A stretch of 64,000 nt of DNA from Acetobacteraceae bacterium ESL0709 (GCA_029433415.1 JAQTIA010000003.1:958501-1022500), one strand, 5' to 3'; positions 36,368 through 47,313 are shown, counted from the stretch's first letter. The notes: a model not told the origin generated them from the letters alone. Made by a program: numbers and translations.

Positions 36368-37156
36368 CTAAAGCTGGATTTCCCCCTGGTCGGCGGAACC
36401 ATCATCACCCCCAGGAGCATCCTGACCCGAAGATGGTCCTCCTTTTGAAGGCGGCTCATGATTCTGCTTTGAAGACTCCTGCCCCTTAAGCCATGGCGGG
36501 GATCCCGCTCCCCCTTTCTGCATCTGCTGTAATTGCGCGGCAAAAAACTCAGGATGCTGATAAAGATAATACCCCTCAAGACCAACCATACCGGCCCACA
36601 TTAGGACAGCCAGAATCAATTGCGGCATCCCTTTCTTCAGAATCGCATAGCGCGACCATAAATAACAGGGCGGACATAATCCGAATAAAAAGAACCACAG
36701 AAAGCTGGGCGGCCTGTAACCATGCTGGAGCAATGTCTTGCGATCCAGTATCAGAGCCGTCATGAGAATCATGGCCAGAAGAAAAACTTCCAGAACAGAG
36801 GCCTGAAAAGGATCGTGCCCCCTGAGCGTTTCGGCTCCCAAGAGCATATAATTCAACAGGCCGGGCAGTAGCAAAAGCCAGCTCCATACCGACGGCACCT
36901 GCTCAGGAGGCACCTTTTTACCCATTGATGGCGGAGGTAAAGGCATAGAAAATGCCCCTTTCTCCCCTGATTTCATGAAAGTGACAGAAATCGGCGCAAT
37001 CAGGCCAGCCTGCGCAGCAGGGCGCCACTGATCGCCAAATTCAGCTGTCCAGACGAGGGTATCGGGACGGATGCGGCGCTGGACAATCAGACGGATCATT
37101 TCTGCCCGCGAGACCGGTCCTGCCTGCTGGCCATTATGCTCGTAATACCACTCCAT
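36368..37156 (-). CDS. GYF-domain (GYF_2) membrane protein
   Basis: 262 residues. The N-terminal GYF_2 domain (WYYEHNGQQAGPVSRAEMIRLI ... PDTLVWTAEFGDQWRPA) is followed by about four membrane helices and a glycine- and serine-rich C-terminus. GYF_2 domains are thought to bind proline-rich peptides; function here is unknown. It stands alone. Confidence 0.72.
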   Translation of the reverse strand: MEWYYEHNGQQAGPVSRAEMIRLIVQRRIRPDTLVWTAEFGDQWRPAAQAGLIAPISVTFMKSGEKGAFSMPLPPPSMGKKVPPEQVPSVWSWLLLLPGLLNYMLLGAETLRGHDPFQASVLEVFLLAMILMTALILDRKTLLQHGYRPPSFLWFFLFGLCPPCYLWSRYAILKKGMPQLILAVLMWAGMVGLEGYYLYQHPEFFAAQLQQMQKGGAGSPPWLKGQESSKQNHEPPSKGGPSSGQDAPGGDDGSADQGEIQL

Positions 37157-37336
37157 AGGTCAAACCATACCCTGTTCTTTGTCGTATCTCATTTCGGTTA
37201 TCAATCACTTTTTTATTATATAATGAAGGAGCGAAGGGGAAAAAACACCCTTTTATCGTAATATTTATGTACAAATCCTGCACCGGTTCCCAGAAACAAG
37301 ACGGCCGAAAGGATAATAAGATAATGTCCAGAAACA

Positions 37337-37383
37337 GAAAACAGGCCCCAAGCGACTAACCGCTTCGTACAGGCCTGTTTCCG
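37337..37383 (-). terminator. Likely terminator after the CsbD-like gene
   Basis: On the minus strand GAAACAGGCC pairs with GGCCTGTTTTC around an inner AAGCG / CGCTT stem, and a T-rich stretch follows. Confidence 0.5.
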
Positions 37384-37405
37384 AAAAAAATAAATTACGG
37401 AGGAT

Positions 37406-37693
37406 TTAAGCGCGTTTTCTGAACAGCAAACGCCCGATAACCAGCCCCACGATACTGACAATCAGTAAGGAAATTACGGGGCGATCCTGAATAAAGCTGG
37501 TCGCTGCCTCAAGCTTTGATTCATTGGCATCATAGAGATCGGCAAATTCCTGCTTGGCATGCCCTTTAAAAGCCTCGGCCTTGCCACCGATCTGCTGACC
37601 AAGGTCGCCTCTCAAACCACCAACAGCATCTTTAACACGACCACTGGCCTCATCGAGAAGACCCTCCGCTTTTGTACTGATTGAGTCTACCAT
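37406..37693 (-). CDS. CsbD-like small protein with C-terminal membrane anchor
   Basis: 95 residues from ATG 37693 (AGAAGG seven bases upstream); the frame runs 34 codons further up without family similarity. The N-terminal half (TKAEGLLDEASGRVKDAVGG ... KAEAFKGHAKQ) is a CsbD/late-embryogenesis-like amphipathic helix. The C-terminus (PVISLLIVSIVGLVIGRLLFRKR) is a tail anchor with a positive end, as in ElaB/YqjD. Such proteins are commonly stress-induced; that is family knowledge, not seen here. Confidence 0.6.
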   Translation of the reverse strand: MVDSISTKAEGLLDEASGRVKDAVGGLRGDLGQQIGGKAEAFKGHAKQEFADLYDANESKLEAATSFIQDRPVISLLIVSIVGLVIGRLLFRKRA

Positions 37694-38023
37694 GAGATAA
37701 TCCTTCTTCATAATGGCTGATAAACGGCCCCGGCCCGACACCATGGCCTTCATCTCACACTCTTTAGAATATGGGACTTTTGCCCCAGACTGCAAGAGAA
37801 ATGCGACTTAATCCTTTGTAACCTGATATTAAGGTTTTATTGAGACAAAAAATATTTTCCCACTCCATAAACACCGAAACAAGTCCTCCAAATTATAAAT
37901 AACCCATAAAAACACCTTCAAAAGGATGGACAATAAGTTCATGTGCAATAAAAGATAAAGCCAGCTATAGTCCTGTCACATAATCACATCACAAAAGCTT
38001 GACCGGGAAGTCCCTGCCCCCTT
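37694..38023. other. Intergenic region upstream of the RND efflux operon
   Basis: 330 bases without a gene. It holds a short inverted repeat, AACCT-gatatt-AAGGTT (37820-37835), and AT-rich stretches that may contain the promoter of the efflux operon. I could not pick a firm -35/-10 pair. Confidence 0.4.
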
Positions 38024-39199
38024 ATGACAACACAGAAACCTGCATCTCCTCCCCGTAAAAAATGGACCTGGAAAAAATCTGTCATTTTCGGGATCATCGC
38101 AATTTTATTGCTTGTATGGGGAGTGACGAGGTTCGCTTCGGTCTCTTCGACAAAAAACCATCACCGTAACCAACCCCAAGCCGTTGCCATCGCCGTCGCC
38201 CATAAGGGGGACGTGCCTGTTATACTGCAATTACTGGGAACTGTCGTCCCTATCGCCAATGTGACGATTACGCCGCGTGTCAATGGCCATATCCTCAAGA
38301 TCTATTATCAGGAGGGCCAGCATGTAAAAGCAGGTGACGAGCTGGAACTGATTGACCCACGCCCTTATCAGGCCACGCTGGAACAATATGAAGGCACTCT
38401 TGCTGCCGACCGCGCCCAACTGGCACGAGCACGCATTGATAATGCCCGTTACCAGAAACTGATCAAGCAGGATTCAACCTCCGCCATGACAGCCAAAGAT
38501 CAGGAATATACGGTCAAGCAGCTTGAAGGACAGGTCAAATTTGACGAAGCCAACGTCGAAAATGCCAAACTCAATGTCTATTATTGCCACATACTCGCAC
38601 CAGTCGACGGACGTGTAGGCATCCGTGCTCTTGACCTTGGCAATTACGTAACGCCGGGACAATCAGGCGGATTGACGACCTTGACCCAGATGCAGCCTAT
38701 TTCCGTCATTTTTACCCTGCCACAAAACAACCTGCCAGAAGTACAGGACCAGCTTGATACCCGAAAGGAACTTGTCGTTGAAGCCTGGAACAGCGATAAT
38801 ACCCGCAAGCTGGCCACAGGCAGCGTCAAAACCCTCGACAGCCAGATCGACACATCGACGGGCACTGTCCGCCTGCGCGGCATTTTTGCCAATGACGATG
38901 AGCGCCTTTTTCCCAATCAGTTCGTCAATGCCCACCTTCTGGTCACGACACTTCATGATGTGCTGCTCGTCCCGGGTGGCGCTGTTCAAACCGGGCCGGA
39001 TGGGGCGTTCCTCTACGTCGTCAAGGACGATAGTACCATCACCATCCGTTCCGTCAAAACCGGTTATAGCGATGACCAGAACACGGTTATTCTCACGGCC
39101 CTCAAGGAAGGTGAGAAAGTTGTCACCGATGGCATCAACCACCTGAAGGAAGGAAGCAAGGTCATGGTCGCTGCGACACAATCCGCTTCTGCTCCTTGA
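38024..39199 (+). CDS. RND efflux periplasmic adaptor (MdtA-like)
   Basis: 391 residues. N-terminal membrane helix, then the membrane-fusion-protein fold: LQLLGTVVPIANVTITPRVNG, the lipoyl-like VKAGDELELIDPRPYQ, a coiled-coil hairpin at about 115-180, and the downstream beta-barrel ILAPVDGRVGIRALDLGNYV. It links the inner-membrane pump to the outer-membrane channel. It is the first gene of a four-gene operon. Confidence 0.9.
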   Translation: MTTQKPASPPRKKWTWKKSVIFGIIAILLLVWGVTRFASVSSTKNHHRNQPQAVAIAVAHKGDVPVILQLLGTVVPIANVTITPRVNGHILKIYYQEGQHVKAGDELELIDPRPYQATLEQYEGTLAADRAQLARARIDNARYQKLIKQDSTSAMTAKDQEYTVKQLEGQVKFDEANVENAKLNVYYCHILAPVDGRVGIRALDLGNYVTPGQSGGLTTLTQMQPISVIFTLPQNNLPEVQDQLDTRKELVVEAWNSDNTRKLATGSVKTLDSQIDTSTGTVRLRGIFANDDERLFPNQFVNAHLLVTTLHDVLLVPGGAVQTGPDGAFLYVVKDDSTITIRSVKTGYSDDQNTVILTALKEGEKVVTDGINHLKEGSKVMVAATQSASAP

Positions 39200-39234
39200 G
39201 CCCCTTGTCTGATGCCTGACTGAAAGTACACCAC

Positions 39235-42200
39235 GTGAATCCCTCGCGCCTGTTCATTGAACGCCCTGTTGCAACGAGCCTCCTTATGGTAGCGGTTTTG
39301 CTGGCAGGTCTGCTGGGATATCATTTCCTTCCTATCTCCGCCTTACCGGAAGTTGAATATCCTACCATTACGGTCTCGACCTTTTACCCCGGTGCCAGCC
39401 CGGACGTGATGGCAACATCCATCACTGCCCCACTCGAAACGCAGCTTGGACAGATGGCTGGACTGGATCAGATGACATCCCAGTCGTCAGGAGGAGCCTC
39501 GGTCATTACCCTGCGTTTCGGACTGGATATGGCCATTGACATTGCCGAACAGGAAGTACAGGCCGCCATTAATAATGCCGGCTCCCTCCTGCCCAATGAT
39601 CTCCCTGCCCCTCCGATTTATGCCAAGGTCAATCCTGCTGATACGCCTGTCCTGACATTGGGCATTACCTCCCGCACGCTTCCGCTTCCTGAGGTCGAGG
39701 ATTACGTCAACACAAGACTCGAGCAAAAAATCAGCCAGGTATCAGGCGTAGGACTTGTCAGTCTTTCCGGTGGAAATCGGAAGGCTTACAGGATACAAGT
39801 CAACATTCCCAAACTGACCTCATACGGCATGGCCATTGATACGGTCCGCACTATTATCGGCACGGTCAATGTCAACTCTCCGACAGGCACATTTGATGGT
39901 CCCCAACATTCAACCTCCCTGCGTATTGACGGACAAATACAATCCGTTGAGCAACTGCTCAATCAGGTCATCGCCTATCAGAATAATGGTCCAATCAGGC
40001 TGCGTGATGTCGCAACTGTTATAGAAGATGCGGAAAATAACCAGCTTGCCGCCTGGTCAAATGACAGACCGGCCTTGATCCTGAATGTGCAGAGACAGCC
40101 CGGCGCCAATGTTATTTCTGTCGCCGACAATGTCCGAGCCATGCTCCCTCGCTTGCAACGTGACCTGCCTCCAGGAATTGAGATCACGCCCCTGACGGAC
40201 CGCACCACCACGATCCGCGCTTCAGTCCATGATGTCGGCTTTGAGCTGATTCTGGCGATGTTACTGGTTATTGCTGTTATTTTCCTGTTCCTCTGGAATA
40301 TACCAGCAACCATTATCCCCGGTCTCTCTGTGCCCCTTTCGCTCATCGGCACGCTGGCTGTCATGTATTTGCTCGGCTTTTCTCTCGATAATCTCTCCCT
40401 TATGTCCCTCACGATTGCCTCAGGCTTTGTGGTGGATGACGCCATTGTGGTGATTGAGAACATCTCCCGCTACGTCGAGGCAGGAGAAAGTCGTTATGAG
40501 GCAGCGCTCAAGGGCGCGCAGGAAATCGGCTTTACGATCATCTCGCTAACTGTCTCGCTCATCGCTGTCCTTATCCCCCTTCTTTTCATGAGCGACGTAG
40601 TCGGACGCCTCTTCCATGAGTTTGCCATGACGCTGGGCATTACGATTGTCATTTCAGCCATCATTTCCATCACGCTGGTGCCTATGATGTGCGCAAGAAT
40701 GCTCAGCGAGAAAAAAAATGCGGCAGATTGCCCGCAGGAATCAGAAACAAAACCATCTTTCGCAGAGCGCATGACGCTGCTTATCCATAAAGCAACTGGC
40801 TATTATGATGACGCCCTGAAAATCGTCCTGCGCCATCAGCCCCTGACATTGGTCATTACGGCAGGAACGCTCCTCCTGACCGGTATTCTGGCGTGGTCCA
40901 TTCCCAAAGGGTTTTTCCCAGAGCAGGATACGGGGGTGGTGCAAGGTGTCTCTGTCATGCCACAGAGCATCTCCTTTGAAGGTATGAAAGAGCGTCAGGC
41001 CGCTCTGGGAGCGCGTCTTCTCAAGGATCCTGACGTGGAGAGCCTGTCTTCCTTCATCGGCGTGGATGGACAGAACATGACGCTCAATGTCGGACGTTTC
41101 CTTATCAATCTGAAACCAAAATCAAAACGCACAGCCTCTCTTGATACCATTCTCCAAAGGCTGGAGAATGCAGGCAATGATCTGGTCGGCACGAGACTCT
41201 ATGTGCAACCCGTGCAAGATATTTCGCTCGATTCAACTGTTTCGGCCATGCGTTATCAATTTATACTTGAAACACCCGATTATGACGCTTTTCCGATCTG
41301 GGTTCCGCGCTTTCTGGACGCACTGAAGCATGAACCTTCCATCGCTGGAATTACCTCTGACCTGCAATCAGACGGACTGACAGCCATGATCACATTAGAC
41401 CGCACCAATGGTGCACGTTATTCCATAACGCCCCAGACCGTCGATAACGCACTTTATGACAGTTTTGGCCAGAGACAAGTTTCCACTATCTATACGCAAG
41501 CCAATCAATATCGCGTCATTCTTGAGGCAACGCCTCGTCTGCAAAAAGACATGAGCAGCCTTTCCCAGCTTTATCTGCCGGGGATTTCTTCCGAAGCGGG
41601 GGGAAGCACATCTGGTCCGACAAGGAAACCGACATCGGGCCTTGTTCCCCTTCTGCAGGTCACACAACTTAGCCAGACCAAATCTCCCTTGCTTATAACA
41701 CATTTCGGCCAGTTTCCCGCAGCGACCATCTCTTTCAACATTACGCCGGGCTACGCACTGGGAGCAGCCACGAAAGCCATAGAAAAAGCAAAAGATGAAA
41801 TCGGCCTTCCAGACAGTTTCCAGACAGCCTTTCAGGGGACTGCCGCCGCTTTCCAGACATCCCTTGGGCACGAACTGGCTCTCGTCATAGCCGCCATTGT
41901 CGCAGTCTATATCATTCTGGGTATGCTCTATGAGAGCTTTATTCATCCCATAACCATCCTCTCAACCCTGCCTTCTGCGGCTATCGGCGCTCTTCTGGGG
42001 CTTTATGTCTTTGGCATGCCTCTGGATATCATGGGCATTATCGGCATTGTGCTGCTGATTGGTATCGTCAAGAAAAATGCCATCATGATGATTGACTTTG
42101 CCCTGACAGCCGAACGCCATGAAAACCTGTCACCGCTACAGGCCATTCATCAGGCAGCCCTCTTGCGTTTCCGCCCCATTATGATGACCACGCTGGCGGC

Positions 42201-42429
42201 CCTTTTCGGAGCGTTACCGCTCATGATCAGCACTGGCACGGGTGCTGAACTGCGGCGCCCATTAGGCGTCGCCATTGTGTTCGGGCTGCTCCTGTCGCAA
42301 CTGCTCACTCTGTTTACCACTCCTGTCATGTACCTTTTCATGGACAGGATGGCCCGATGGGTAAAAAAAACTCTGACTTCTCCTCACCATCGGCCTGACA
42401 GACTGTCTGATATGACCGACGTACCGTGA
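39235..42429 (+). CDS. RND efflux pump subunit (MdtB-like)
   Basis: 1064 residues, GTG start. It has the twelve-helix RND form: N-terminal FIERPVATSLLMVAVLLAGLLGY, the conserved GFVVDDAIVVIENISRY in helix 4 with the proton-relay aspartates, and large periplasmic loops. The C-terminal GIVKKNAIMMIDFAL element is also present. MdtB and MdtC subunits form mixed trimers; the drug range is not known here. It overlaps the next gene by four bases. Confidence 0.9.
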   Translation: MNPSRLFIERPVATSLLMVAVLLAGLLGYHFLPISALPEVEYPTITVSTFYPGASPDVMATSITAPLETQLGQMAGLDQMTSQSSGGASVITLRFGLDMAIDIAEQEVQAAINNAGSLLPNDLPAPPIYAKVNPADTPVLTLGITSRTLPLPEVEDYVNTRLEQKISQVSGVGLVSLSGGNRKAYRIQVNIPKLTSYGMAIDTVRTIIGTVNVNSPTGTFDGPQHSTSLRIDGQIQSVEQLLNQVIAYQNNGPIRLRDVATVIEDAENNQLAAWSNDRPALILNVQRQPGANVISVADNVRAMLPRLQRDLPPGIEITPLTDRTTTIRASVHDVGFELILAMLLVIAVIFLFLWNIPATIIPGLSVPLSLIGTLAVMYLLGFSLDNLSLMSLTIASGFVVDDAIVVIENISRYVEAGESRYEAALKGAQEIGFTIISLTVSLIAVLIPLLFMSDVVGRLFHEFAMTLGITIVISAIISITLVPMMCARMLSEKKNAADCPQESETKPSFAERMTLLIHKATGYYDDALKIVLRHQPLTLVITAGTLLLTGILAWSIPKGFFPEQDTGVVQGVSVMPQSISFEGMKERQAALGARLLKDPDVESLSSFIGVDGQNMTLNVGRFLINLKPKSKRTASLDTILQRLENAGNDLVGTRLYVQPVQDISLDSTVSAMRYQFILETPDYDAFPIWVPRFLDALKHEPSIAGITSDLQSDGLTAMITLDRTNGARYSITPQTVDNALYDSFGQRQVSTIYTQANQYRVILEATPRLQKDMSSLSQLYLPGISSEAGGSTSGPTRKPTSGLVPLLQVTQLSQTKSPLLITHFGQFPAATISFNITPGYALGAATKAIEKAKDEIGLPDSFQTAFQGTAAAFQTSLGHELALVIAAIVAVYIILGMLYESFIHPITILSTLPSAAIGALLGLYVFGMPLDIMGIIGIVLLIGIVKKNAIMMIDFALTAERHENLSPLQAIHQAALLRFRPIMMTTLAALFGALPLMISTGTGAELRRPLGVAIVFGLLLSQLLTLFTTPVMYLFMDRMARWVKKTLTSPHHRPDRLSDMTDVP

Positions 42430-45400
42430 GGCTCGTCAGCTTCTTTGTCAATCGTCCCATAGGGACAACCCTTCTGGCGCTTGCCATGACTCTGGCCGGC
42501 TTATTGGGCTATGCTCTTCTCCCCGTCGCCGACCTGCCGCAGGTCGATTACCCTGTCATTATGGTCACGGCCACGCAACCAGGCGGCTCACCTTCCGAAA
42601 TTGCCAGCACAGTTGCAGAACCGCTTGAACGCCATCTGGGCGCCATTGCCGGAATAAGGGAGATCACGTCCCAATCCACCGTCAACCAGACGCATATCCT
42701 GCTTCAGTTTGAATTCTCGCGCGATATTAATGGCGCGGCACGTGACGTGCAATCCGCGCTAAGAGCCGCACGGCAGGATCTGCCAACCTCGCTCAGACAA
42801 GATCCCAAATATATGAAGGCCAATTCCAATGGCCCTCCCATCATGGTTCTGGGACTGACATCAAGAACAGGGACACCCCAGCAGCTTTACGATTTTGCCA
42901 CCAACATTGTTGTGCCAGCCCTGAGTCAGATCCCCGGGGTAGGAAATGTCGCCATAAGGGGAAGTGCACTTCCCGCTGTTCGTGTGGATCTCAACCCCCT
43001 GAGGCTTTTCCATTACGGGATCGGGTTTGAGGACATCCGCGCAGCACTTGCTTCTGCCAATGCCCACACGCCGAAGGGTTTCATCACTCTGCAGGGACAA
43101 CAATTCATATTATCAACCAATGATCAGGCTCTCAAAGCACGTGATTACCGAAATCTTATCGTCGCCTATCGTAACGACCAGCCTGTCAGGCTGGATGATC
43201 TGGCTGACATCAGCGACGGCACAGAAGACATAAGGCAGGCAGCCTACATTGATGGTCAGCCTGCTATCATCTGCACCATTTTTCCACAAAGTGACGCCAA
43301 TATCATCTGGACGACAGACCAACTGAAAGCGCGCCTTCCAATCCTGAGGACCTATCTTCCGGGTGACAGCACCCTCTCTGTGCCTCTTGATCGCTCAAAC
43401 TCTATCCGCGCCGCCCTGCATGACACCAAAAAGACATTAATCCTGTCCATGATACTGGTCGTCCTCGTTGTCATGATCTTTCTGCATGATCTGCGTGCGA
43501 CATTAATCCCGGCAATCATTGTACCTCTTGCCACTATAGGCACTTTCGGTGTCATGGAACTTTGTCATTACCAGCTGGATACGCTTTCCCTTATGGCAGT
43601 GACTATTGCCACTGGATTTATCGTCGATGATGCCATAGTCGTCCTGGAAAATGTGGCCCGCTACCACGAAAAAGGATATGACCCCTTTTCAGCAGCCATA
43701 GCGGGCGCTGGCGAAGTGAGCTTCACTGTCATTTCCATCACATTATCCCTGATCGTCGTCTTTACCCCTCTTCTTATGATAAACGGCCTTATAGGAAGAT
43801 TTTTTCACGAATTTATCGTGACCATGATTATTGATCTGGGACTGTCACTGGTTCTTTCACTCAGCCTTACCCCGGTCATGTGTGCTTTCCTAATAAAAAG
43901 GAGGAACAATCACCCTGACAGAAATACCCGGTTCTGGAAGCATTATGTTGAAGCCACTCGTGAATCCCTGATCTCTTTTTTTGGCAAGCTTCTTGATCTT
44001 TACGAGAAAAGCCTGAATCAGGCCTTGAAACACCCTCGCCTGGTCGTCTCCTCGCTCCCTTTAACGCTCCTCGTGGTCGTTTTTCTTTTTACCGTTCTCC
44101 CCAAAGAAATTCTTCCCGAAGGGGATCAGGGGATGATTATGGGCAGACTGGTCGCTGACCCTTCAATTTCTTTTCATGCCTTGCAAAACCTGACCCGCGA
44201 AGTGGAACACAAAATCGCACAAAACCCTGATGTCACCAGTGTCATAGGAGGGCTTGGGGAACGCTCGTCCAACTCTGTCAACCTCTTTGTGGGCCTTAAA
44301 CCCCGAGGGCAGCGCAATGATACACTTTCCATCACAATCCGGAAATTAAATCAGGATTTTTCTCATAACGCAAAGGGAAGTCTACATCTGCGCCTTCCCA
44401 AACTGACCGGGGGAGGCGCCCGAGCTTCGGACGGAGCCTACCAATATACGCTGCAAGGCAATTCTGCCGAACAACTTTACCAATGGACTCCCAGACTGGT
44501 CAAAGCACTCTCCCAACTTCCCACTATCACAGACGTGACCTCTGATATGGAACAAAATGGCCGCAATATTACGCTTTTCCTGAATCGCGACGTTGAAGCG
44601 CGCTATAATATAACGCCCCAGCTTGCCAGCCAGACGCTTTACGATGCTTTTGGCCAGCGTTCGGCCTCGATTATTTACGGCACCCTTAATCAATATCATG
44701 TCGTCATGGAAGCGGCACCACGTTTCTGGGCTGATCCTTCCTTTCTGCAACAGATGTGGGTCAGTGAAGCAGGGGGTAATCCCGGTGGCGGAACAGCTTC
44801 CAATAATATCCGCGTCCGTACCAGTCCTAATGAAGCTGCGCCCCTAAGCCAGAGTGAACTCTCCTACCAAAATGCCATGGCAAATGCACTCGCTGGTGGA
44901 AAATCAGCATCAAATGGCGCTGCTGTCACCACAATGCGTGAGAAAATGATCCCCTTGCCCTTGCTGGGAACCCTGAAAGCCGTTAACGCACCTCTGTCTG
45001 TCAATCATCAGGGACAATTTATTGCCACGACCATTTCATTCAATCTGGCACCCGGTAACGCGCTGGGCACAGCCATTGATGCTGTTAACGAGACCGTTTC
45101 CCACCTTCGCTTGCCTTCTGATATTCATGGCGATTTTGCCGGAAATGCCGCACGCTTCAGGCAGACTGTCAATCAGGAACCTCTTCTGATACTCGGTGCT
45201 CTCGCCGCCGTCTATATCGTTCTCGGCATACTCTATGAGAGCCTGATTCATCCTTTTACCATTCTGTCAACTCTTCCATCGGCAGGAGTCGGCGCCCTAA
45301 TCTCCGTCTTTCTATGCAATGAGCCTTTTTCACTCCTGACGTTGATTGGCATTATCCTTCTGATCGGGATTGTCAAAAAGAACGCTATTATGCTGATTGA

Positions 45401-45722
45401 TTTTGCCATCCATGCGCAGAAACAGGGTCTCTCATCCCATGAAGCCATCCATCAGGCATGCCTGTTACGTTTCCGCCCCATCCTGATGACATCACTGGCA
45501 GCCGCCCTTGGAACAGTTCCTTTGCTCATGAGCCAAGGCTACGGTGCTGAAATCCGGCACCCTCTTGGACTATCCATTCTGGGCGGGTTATGCGTAAGCC
45601 AGCTTCTCACACTTTATACTACTCCCGTGGTCTATCTTTATATGGAAGAATTTGGCACTTTCCTGAAACAGATACGGAAACGGATTTTTTCACAGTTTAT
45701 TTCATCCAGACACTCTTTTTGA
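42426..45722 (+). CDS. RND efflux pump subunit (MdtC-like)
   Basis: 1098 residues, GTG start overlapping the previous stop. Same family form: FVNRPIGTTLLALAMTLAGLLGY at the start, ATGFIVDDAIVVLENVARY in helix 4 and GIVKKNAIMLIDFAI near the C-terminus. The periplasmic docking region carries an insert relative to its partner (at about residues 780-840), rich in glycine, serine and asparagine. It forms a pump pair with the gene before it. Confidence 0.9.
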   Translation: MRLVSFFVNRPIGTTLLALAMTLAGLLGYALLPVADLPQVDYPVIMVTATQPGGSPSEIASTVAEPLERHLGAIAGIREITSQSTVNQTHILLQFEFSRDINGAARDVQSALRAARQDLPTSLRQDPKYMKANSNGPPIMVLGLTSRTGTPQQLYDFATNIVVPALSQIPGVGNVAIRGSALPAVRVDLNPLRLFHYGIGFEDIRAALASANAHTPKGFITLQGQQFILSTNDQALKARDYRNLIVAYRNDQPVRLDDLADISDGTEDIRQAAYIDGQPAIICTIFPQSDANIIWTTDQLKARLPILRTYLPGDSTLSVPLDRSNSIRAALHDTKKTLILSMILVVLVVMIFLHDLRATLIPAIIVPLATIGTFGVMELCHYQLDTLSLMAVTIATGFIVDDAIVVLENVARYHEKGYDPFSAAIAGAGEVSFTVISITLSLIVVFTPLLMINGLIGRFFHEFIVTMIIDLGLSLVLSLSLTPVMCAFLIKRRNNHPDRNTRFWKHYVEATRESLISFFGKLLDLYEKSLNQALKHPRLVVSSLPLTLLVVVFLFTVLPKEILPEGDQGMIMGRLVADPSISFHALQNLTREVEHKIAQNPDVTSVIGGLGERSSNSVNLFVGLKPRGQRNDTLSITIRKLNQDFSHNAKGSLHLRLPKLTGGGARASDGAYQYTLQGNSAEQLYQWTPRLVKALSQLPTITDVTSDMEQNGRNITLFLNRDVEARYNITPQLASQTLYDAFGQRSASIIYGTLNQYHVVMEAAPRFWADPSFLQQMWVSEAGGNPGGGTASNNIRVRTSPNEAAPLSQSELSYQNAMANALAGGKSASNGAAVTTMREKMIPLPLLGTLKAVNAPLSVNHQGQFIATTISFNLAPGNALGTAIDAVNETVSHLRLPSDIHGDFAGNAARFRQTVNQEPLLILGALAAVYIVLGILYESLIHPFTILSTLPSAGVGALISVFLCNEPFSLLTLIGIILLIGIVKKNAIMLIDFAIHAQKQGLSSHEAIHQACLLRFRPILMTSLAAALGTVPLLMSQGYGAEIRHPLGLSILGGLCVSQLLTLYTTPVVYLYMEEFGTFLKQIRKRIFSQFISSRHSF

Positions 45723-45738
45723 ACCCAGGATCCCCTTT

Positions 45739-47256
45739 GTGATTGTGACCCGTCTTTCTCTCAGATTTCTTCTGGCCGCAACGCCCATGCTTCCTTTTCT
45801 CAGCGGATGTATGGTAGGCCCTGATTACCATCGTCCCAAAGCCATTATTTCAGAACGCTTCAAGGAAGCACCTCCTCCACAGGGTTGGGTAAAATCACGC
45901 CCCGACATGGCCTCCATCCCCAAGGGACAATGGTGGCTGATTTTTAATGACCCTACGCTGAATGATCTGGAAACAAGGGTGGACAGCTCCAACCAGTCCC
46001 TCAAGGAATATGAAGCCCAATATCGCAGAGCGCGGGCCATGATTGATTCTGTGAGGGCCAATCTCTACCCGGGACTGAACGGACAGTTCACCTTTAACCG
46101 TAACGGGAAGGGAACGGTCCTCCCTGATGGCCACGGCTCGACCTATACAAAAAACCTCGCCACCAACACATGGGCCACAGGACCAAGCGCAAGTTGGACT
46201 GTGGATGTCTGGGGAGCCATCAGGCGGCAGGTCCAGCAACAGGTCACATCCGCACAATCCAGCGCCGCTTTACTTGCCAATATGCGTCTTTCCTATGAGC
46301 TGGAACTGGCGACTGACTATTTTAACCTGCGTTATCAGGACAGCTTGATAGACCTCTTCACACGCAATGTCGGGCTTTATCGTCATAATCTCGAAATCCT
46401 GGAAAATCAGCTTGCTGCTGGCGTAGCAGATCCAACAAGCGTGCTTCAGGCACGCTACCAGCTACAATCTACTCAGGCGAGCCTCTCCAACGCCCATGTT
46501 GCGCGTGCTCAATATGAACATGCCATTGCCGTGCTGACAGGAAGACCTCCTGCTGATGTAACCCTTTCAGCAGCACCATTACCCTCAACCCTTCCTCCCC
46601 CGCCAGAAGCCATTCCCTCAACGCTTCTGGAGCGCCGCCCTGACATCGCCCAGGCCGAACGGGATATGGAAAGCTACAATGCCGAGATTGGCTACAGAAT
46701 CGGCAGCTTCTACCCGGAATTCACCCTCAATGCCAGCTATGGCTATAGTGGCAATCCGCTCAACAAACTAATCCAGACCGCCATGCGCACCTGGTCGCTT
46801 GGAGCAGGCGCCAGTGAAACCATTTTCGCCGGTGGGGCGCGCTCAGCCGCCGTGAGAGAAGCGGAAGCCGATTATGATAACGCCGTTGCCACATACAGAC
46901 AGACCGTATTAACAGCCTTGCAGGATACAGAAGACCAATTATCCAATCTTCATTATCTGAATGACCAGATGGTTTATCAAGAAATGGCCCTTAAAAGCGC
47001 GAACGAAGCTGTCCGTGTTTCCATGAATGAATATCTGGCTGGCACACAGATCTACACTACAGTCATCACGGCCCAGCAGACAGCCCTGCAATATGAAGAA
47101 ACGCGCCTCCAGATCCAGCAACAACGCATCCTGTCCGAGGTCCGTCTGATTACCGATCTGGGGGGAGGCTGGGATGCCAAGAATCTGCCTGACAAAGACT
47201 CATTGCAACTGGATAATCCATTGTTACCCAGCTTTATGCAGAAAGATAAAAACTGA
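45739..47256 (+). CDS. Outer-membrane efflux lipoprotein (NodT/OprM family)
   Basis: 505 residues, GTG start. Lipoprotein signal with lipobox LSGC and the family hallmark GCMVGPDYHRP. Two outer-membrane efflux repeats follow, with coiled-coil segments and NLYPGLNGQFTF / SFYPEFTLNASYGYSG beta strands. It completes the tripartite pump with the three genes upstream. Confidence 0.9.
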   Translation: MIVTRLSLRFLLAATPMLPFLSGCMVGPDYHRPKAIISERFKEAPPPQGWVKSRPDMASIPKGQWWLIFNDPTLNDLETRVDSSNQSLKEYEAQYRRARAMIDSVRANLYPGLNGQFTFNRNGKGTVLPDGHGSTYTKNLATNTWATGPSASWTVDVWGAIRRQVQQQVTSAQSSAALLANMRLSYELELATDYFNLRYQDSLIDLFTRNVGLYRHNLEILENQLAAGVADPTSVLQARYQLQSTQASLSNAHVARAQYEHAIAVLTGRPPADVTLSAAPLPSTLPPPPEAIPSTLLERRPDIAQAERDMESYNAEIGYRIGSFYPEFTLNASYGYSGNPLNKLIQTAMRTWSLGAGASETIFAGGARSAAVREAEADYDNAVATYRQTVLTALQDTEDQLSNLHYLNDQMVYQEMALKSANEAVRVSMNEYLAGTQIYTTVITAQQTALQYEETRLQIQQQRILSEVRLITDLGGGWDAKNLPDKDSLQLDNPLLPSFMQKDKN

Positions 47257-47290
47257 AACCCGCCTGAAATTCGTCCGAAAGGCGGGTTTC
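47255..47290 (+). terminator. Terminator after the RND efflux operon
   Basis: GAAACCCGCC pairs perfectly with GGCGGGTTTC over ten base pairs, directly after the stop codon. The T-run is short. Confidence 0.7.
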
Positions 47291-47313
47291 AGCTTTATTC
47301 ATAAGAAAAGCTG